Origin: Undaria pinnatifida
Taxonomy: Eukaryota > Sar > Phaeophyceae > Laminariales > Alariaceae
Reading direction: 5' to 3'
DNA length: 64,000 bases
Assembly: GCA_012845835.1 (NCBI GenBank)
Contig: JABAKD010000011.1
Span: 746,501-810,500, forward strand
This document shows positions 59,495 to 64,000 of the stretch, in pieces; within the stretch, counting starts at the first letter, position 1, and every line of letters starts with the position of its first letter. The translations under genes and the position numbers were made by a program. The notes under the pieces are model-generated. The model saw nothing but the letters and a program-made list of their open reading frames with translations, searched no databases and had not been told where the DNA came from.

Positions 59495-60460
59495 AACACG
59501 GATAATACCACCCCCCGCCCGCGTTGAATAACACCCCCCCCCCTATAAAAGCACACACCGGGGTATATCTTTTTGATTCGACCGTCACTTTATCACCCGG
59601 GGCACGTTGAATATCACACCCCCTTCGGACGTATGCCTGAAACGTATCACACCAGGTTAGGTCGAAGACGAGCAAAACGAATAGTAAGTCAGACTTAGAA
59701 ATCGAGCGCAGCGAGGAAAAAGCCCGCCACAGGCGAAAAAAGTACCTGGTATGGAGTAAGACGTGGGAGTTCCATTCGTCTTCATCCCCGACTTTCTGCA
59801 AGATGACGGAACTTACAAACTAGCGCCCACCGCTACGGTGTAACGGTGACGGTATGATTTGTGCTGGGTGTGGGCGGGCTACAAAAGAATGTTTTATATC
59901 AAGATGTCAGCAGTCAGTTTGTCCGTGGGACAAGGCCTCTGAAAATCAATCCTCGGGAGTTTCATCATCGAAAGTGGCACCGGTAACCGTTCTCCACAGT
60001 ATCACCGAAAGATATTTATTTTGCTGCCATCCCCGGGTATAAAGCGTGGGCCTTACTATCACCGGTATTGCGTGGGCATGGAGACACAAAATGGTTTCAG
60101 ACCAACGCCTCTCATGCGTTAGCAAACCCCTTGTTAACACGCCCCCTTGTTCGCACATCCCCTGTAACACCCCCCCTTATTACCACACCCCCTGCAATCT
60201 GGCCGGGGTCTGGTCACACTCCTTTGGTAATCGAAGATACCGCTACCACACCTCCTCGCTATCAACCCCCCTGCCATGAAGCCGAGTCTGTTCATACTCG
60301 ATAGCAACCTACGTCCTGTTAGCACACACCCCAGCTGCGAGACTCCTGTACATGGTGCTTATCACGGAGGGTACGCTAGATACCACCCCCCCTAATACAA
60401 GGACCCCCGGTGATAATATTTTCAAAGGTTAAAAAATTATCGCCGGGGTGCGCTTTCGTC
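59495..60460. repeat. CACCCC-rich repeat cluster
   Basis: Patches at 59495-59660, 60120-60320 and 60375-60450 contain taccacccccc, tatcacacccc and ccggtgataata motifs related to 1130-1310, 2100-2395 and 2640-2810. The stretch 59660-60120 between the first two patches shows nothing recognisable. Confidence 0.5.
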
Positions 60461-61013
60461 CGTGTTATATGGTATTCGTTTTTCCTCTGAGTTTGTACAA
60501 GATCTTAAAGCTATAATATAATATAGTTTTGAGAAGCTCCATGGATTCCTCAGATAAAAACGTAAGTTTTTTTCAAAGGCGACTTTTCATAATTTCAAAA
60601 TGTCAGGAATCGTGATATTTTACATTCCGCTATAATATCATATATGATACCTCCGTTGAAAAGGTGCAGATGGCCAACCTGAGCTGCTGCTGTGATGCAC
60701 CGCTATCATATGCGTAAAGACCCGCTATCTCTGAGGCACCCGAGAGTTGAATGTCGGAACGCTAGCGTGTTGAAAACGCAACGAAATTGGCTGCACCAAA
60801 CAAAATGTATAGGTATTAGTGTCAGCCGGAAGCCCGTATGTGGGGGGTGGTTTAAGATCCCCCACGGCCTTAACAACCCATGTCCTTCAAAAAACGTTTT
60901 ACGGTCGTTCCAAACGAACCCAAAAAAGTCACGAATCCTGACAAAATGTCACGATAGGAAATTTCGAAATTGTGAAATATGTCACGATAGGAAATTTTGA
61001 AAAAATTGAACGT

Positions 61014-61297
61014 TGTGGGAATGCAGTCCCGTACGTGGCAGGTTGATCTCTTTGTTATAAGATGGATGTTTCGGAGACACACCGAGGTGGGTTTGTGCGT
61101 ACCCGCAGGCTCGAGGGTCAGCGATGGGGGAACACCTCAGAGTGACCTCGAGGAGCCAGGATGGCCTTGAAGGATTATATAGTGATAACGAGGCGGTACA
61201 ATCTAGGGGATAGGGCCTGGTATCCACATCACCCACCTTCAATACGGGGGGTGGTTTTTTCAGACGTGCAAACATGCGCGTCTTACAAAAGGTATCG
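61014..61297 (+). repeat. Solo terminal repeat of the palindrome-bearing element family
   Basis: It starts tgtgggaatgcagtccc, keeps ggctcgagggtca..gacctcgaggagcc and ends ggcctggtatccaca. The sequence beyond (gacgtgcaaacatgcgcgtc, cttacaaaaggtatcga) matches 10459-10495, so the conserved unit is longer than the terminal repeat itself. No partner was found within the window. Confidence 0.6.
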
Positions 61298-63403
61298 ACT
61301 TGGGATAACAACGTTCTTCAAAAAAAAAAAAACACGTTTATTTTGTCGGAAATACTGATAACTACTTTTTTTATGGAAAACGTTAAAACTACTCAAAGTC
61401 CGGATTCCTGACAAAAGTTACGATCCGCGAAAAGGTCACGTTTTTTTTCTGTCACGATTTATGACATTTTTCCGTTGGGTAGGAACGGCCCTTAGCCCGA
61501 AAGTGTTACCGATATCGTAATACGCGCCCAGAGAGTTGACATCGTCGTTGCGACCATGGCGAGCAGCTGCCGCGGTCCTCAAGTGACCGAGGTAAAGCCC
61601 CAAACGGGTCCTATTGATAGATCTCTGTAGAGGTTATGCTGTAGGAACATTAGCGTAAAGTGAGGGGAGTGTTGAGTCCGCCACCCTCGGGGTCGCGCGG
61701 TAGGCTTCGCATAGCAGATTCCGAACTGGAGCAGTACTATCCATTACCTCACAAAACAACACAGCAGCAGTTTTTTTGTTTCATATGAGGTGCCACATAA
61801 GGCACGCGGTAGACACGCTATCGACAGCGCTCATCACATTATAGCTAGAGCTTGCAACGGCCCCACGTGGTAGCAAATCCGTCAGATACCGGGAGATTTT
61901 ATACTCAGAATCCAAACCCAGCGACGCTGCAAGTGGGCGGAGCACCCCCTGCATCACACCATGGCCACTTTGCATCACATGAGGCAAGTGGTACACACGA
62001 CGCGAAATCATCACGTTCAATATAGTAACATGGCGTTTTCACAACCATTTTTGACTGGTAGGACTGAAATTTGGCAGCTGTGTTATCTGAGCATGCTGTG
62101 CATTTGTAGACGTGAGACATTTTTGAACTCAAGTTTTTTTTGCCGAGCAAAGTCCACGCCGGTTCAATCCCGTCCCGCAGGGAGATGTATCGATAGTAAG
62201 TCGATACCTAAAGCCAGCAAGTGCCACTATTAGGTAGCAAACATGTCAGGAGAAGGCAACTTTTGGCATCGTCGGTGACCCATTTCGAGTCTTCCACACT
62301 AAAGCTATAATACCTGGTATCAAGTCTAGACCGCCGTCCGTCACAGACCTAGAACACAACCATGAGGTAGAATGTTAAGCCACCCGGCACAGACCTAAAC
62401 TGCTACCAGACATCTCCTACCACGTGTGCTTGGTAGTGCGCGATGAAATCCTTCCAGGCTATATTTAGTAGATAATTCGTGTACCTCGTTTACTCTGGAG
62501 GTACTACGTGTACCTACCCGAGTACGGTCCAGACAATCAGATTTGGTACTCCGGGTATCTACCCGAGTATCGACCAAAAACAACCCGGTTTCGTACCGGT
62601 TTACCTCAGAGTATAAACTGAGTACCCTATTACACAAAGCCTTGAACCCCTTCCATCAGTCAATGCACTGCTCCTCGACCACAACGGCGCCTCTGCAGGC
62701 GGTACTACTGAAAAAAAAATTAAGACGTAACATTTATGTATTATCCCTGCACGGGAACAGCCGCCTCCTTCATCTCTTCGCTTGCTCCTGCTGCGCCCAT
62801 GTCCGGCTTCGGTGGTCCTCGGATAACCTTGATACCATCAGCCGTAACCACCTGGTGCACGATGAGGGAGGTGCGAGGTGGCGCTTACGACAGCGTCTAA
62901 ACGTATTGCGGCGTACTACCTGGTACATCACAGGACAGCAAGGCAGTATGAAATTTACCACGAAAACGATCGGCAATCTACCTCCTCAACACGAAAACAG
63001 TCTAAGTCATACCATGGTAATGGTTTTGTACTTGCTTCTTAACGAGTGTTTCGATTTATCTACTCAAGAGGTAGACGGCTTACATAAACGATTTGATTGT
63101 GTTTTCAACAAGTTATCACAGCTCGGCCATCACTGCAATCGCATCAGCCGACGTGGGTGTTATGCCATTGTTCTCACAAGAGTGGTAACGCGCTGCTGCA
63201 GGCATGGTGACCGTCGTTGGTGGCAGCTTGCGATGCCATTACCACGGAAACTAAAGGGCGCGCGAGCTAGCGCAAGGTTGCGAATGCCATCGAATTAAAG
63301 CGACACACAATATATATGAAAATACGCAGTTGTGTGGTGAGTCAAGCTTTCCTTTAACCCATCCGCTGGAGGATTTATCAAAAAAGAAGAAAAAATATGC
63401 TTT

Positions 63404-63586
63404 CTACGCTTCCTTGCTGACCTTGATGACGAAGTTCTTCTGTGCGATGAGGAAGCGTGTGTGCAGCTCGTTGATGCACTTGTCGATGATCGACAAGGCC
63501 TCGTCGACCGTGAGCCCCTTGATGTATTCTCGGTCCATCACGGAGAGGGTGAACGCCGCGCCGTACCCGTGCGCACCGTACGGCAC
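63404..63586 (-). CDS. Proteasome beta subunit, PSMB2/Pre1 family, last exon (partial gene)
   Basis: The exon encodes the C-terminal 60 residues of a beta subunit of the 20S proteasome core. It starts after a TTTTTGTTGATGGCCAG acceptor, in phase 0, and ends at a stop codon. GAHGYGAAFTLSVMDREY matches the conserved HGYGAFLTLSILDRYY-type segment of PSMB2 (beta-4, yeast Pre1). It continues with LTVDEALSIIDKCINELHTR and FLIAQKNFVIKV, the helix and final strand. PSMB2 is a non-catalytic ring subunit. The upstream exons were not found in the last 400 bp and must lie beyond the window. A decayed copy of the exon start lies upstream at 63728-63795. Confidence 0.9.
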   Translation of the reverse strand: MPYGAHGYGAAFTLSVMDREYIKGLTVDEALSIIDKCINELHTRFLIAQKNFVIKVSKEA

Positions 63587-63727
63587 CTGGCCATCAACAA
63601 AAAAAAAACATAACCAAGCAAAATCAATGCAAAACAAAAAACGATAAAACAAAAAAAAACAAGCAAAAAGCCAACAAAAGATCAAGCAAAATCACGTAAA
63701 TGCCAAAATGTAGATGTACCAGGTACC

Positions 63728-63795
63728 TGGTATATATTGTCGGTCCATGATGGAAAGGGAGCACGCCGCACCGTGCCCGTGAGCACCGTTAGGGG
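63728..63795 (-). pseudogene. Decayed duplicate of the PSMB2 last-exon start
   Basis: On the minus strand it reads PNGAHGHGAACSLSIMDRQY against VPYGAHGYGAAFTLSVMDREY in the real exon (the quoted stretch of the copy is 20 residues). It is about 195 bp upstream of the exon. The acceptor tract is not well kept, and the frame then runs into a TACCAGGTACCTGGTA sequence. Confidence 0.8.
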
Positions 63796-64000
63796 TGTGT
63801 CTGATTGTCAAAATGCCCCCATAAATGGAAGGTCAATTCGAGAAACACAACCAAAATGCATGAAAAAATAATAGCGAGCAAAAAGAAAAATGTGCCGCGA
63901 CCCAATTTGTCTTGGTGTTGGAATATATTAAAGGTCGACAGAAAATCAATAAACCACTCGACACAGGAGACGATTTGGATCCTTGAATTCTACAAGCATC

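Larger units (their letters stand above)
56585..63403. other. Convergent intergenic region between SGT1 and PSMB2
   Basis: No conserved protein was found. It holds the inverted relative of the 26.8-kb fold-back element (56640-56805), a diverged tandem duplication (56940-57390), a SINE tail (57637-57780), an inverted-repeat element (58600-59405), CACCCC-rich repeats (59495-60460), a solo terminal repeat (61014-61228) and repeats of a TCACGATTCCTGACATTTT motif. A 251-codon open frame at 62543-63298 resembles no family known to me and has no splice or domain support. Confidence 0.6.

Noticed and set aside
61556..61591. First coding exon (ATG...GAG followed by GTAAAG)
   Set aside because: It has a good start and donor, but only 12 codons with no homology and no matching downstream exon.
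62543..63298. A 251-residue open frame on the plus strand
   Set aside because: It has no recognisable domain, no repeat structure and overlaps no splice pattern; an open frame of this length can arise by chance in 64 kb.

Overview
The window looks like nuclear DNA from a photosynthetic stramenopile, most likely a brown alga with a large, repeat-rich genome. Four genes can be assembled by joining short exons across introns of up to about 12 kb. One of them, an mTERF-repeat protein, starts with a signal peptide followed by a Phe-rich cleavage region, as in plastid proteins of algae with secondary red plastids. The repeats include a DIRS-like tyrosine-recombinase retroelement, a Ty1/copia element, tRNA-derived SINEs and many fold-back elements. 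The assignment to brown algae is an inference; no species-specific sequence was recognised.

Layout. 1-4406: repeats upstream of gene 1. 4407-22567 (+): eight-exon mTERF-repeat protein (635 aa). Its introns hold a decayed DIRS-like element (5576-7440), SINEs, two palindrome-bearing terminal-repeat elements, microsatellites and poly-C arrays. 22568-26243: convergent intergenic space with a large fold-back element. 26244-42066 (-): six-exon DPH5 diphthine methyl ester synthase (303 aa). Its introns hold a complete but inactivated copia element (30083-37277), an array of decayed copies of its own exon 2 (37285-38870) and a 2.1-kb inverted-repeat element (39080-41170). 42067-42506: shared divergent promoter region. 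42507-56584 (+): seven-exon SGT1 co-chaperone (412 aa, TPR-CS-SGS) with one GC-AG intron. 56585-63403: repeats only. 63404 to the right edge (-): last exon of a proteasome beta subunit of the PSMB2/Pre1 family, whose upstream exons lie outside the window.

All three complete genes keep reading phase at every junction (1908, 912 and 1239 nt, each divisible by 3). DPH5 (eEF2 diphthamide), SGT1 (HSP90/SCF co-chaperone) and PSMB2 (proteasome) are housekeeping translation and proteostasis genes. The mTERF protein probably acts in plastid gene expression.

The most unusual observation is that exon edges, usually the 3' splice site plus the first tens of exon bases, have been duplicated locally in all four genes: mTERF exon 2, DPH5 exons 2 and 4, SGT1 exons 3 and 4, and the PSMB2 last exon. 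The copies are decayed and stand in or beside the adjacent intron. At DPH5 exon 2 the process produced a multi-copy array, and the copia element later inserted 25 nt from the authentic splice acceptor. A second unusual signal is the 9-mer TACCTGGTA (either strand), found 23 times by eye where about 0.5 is expected.
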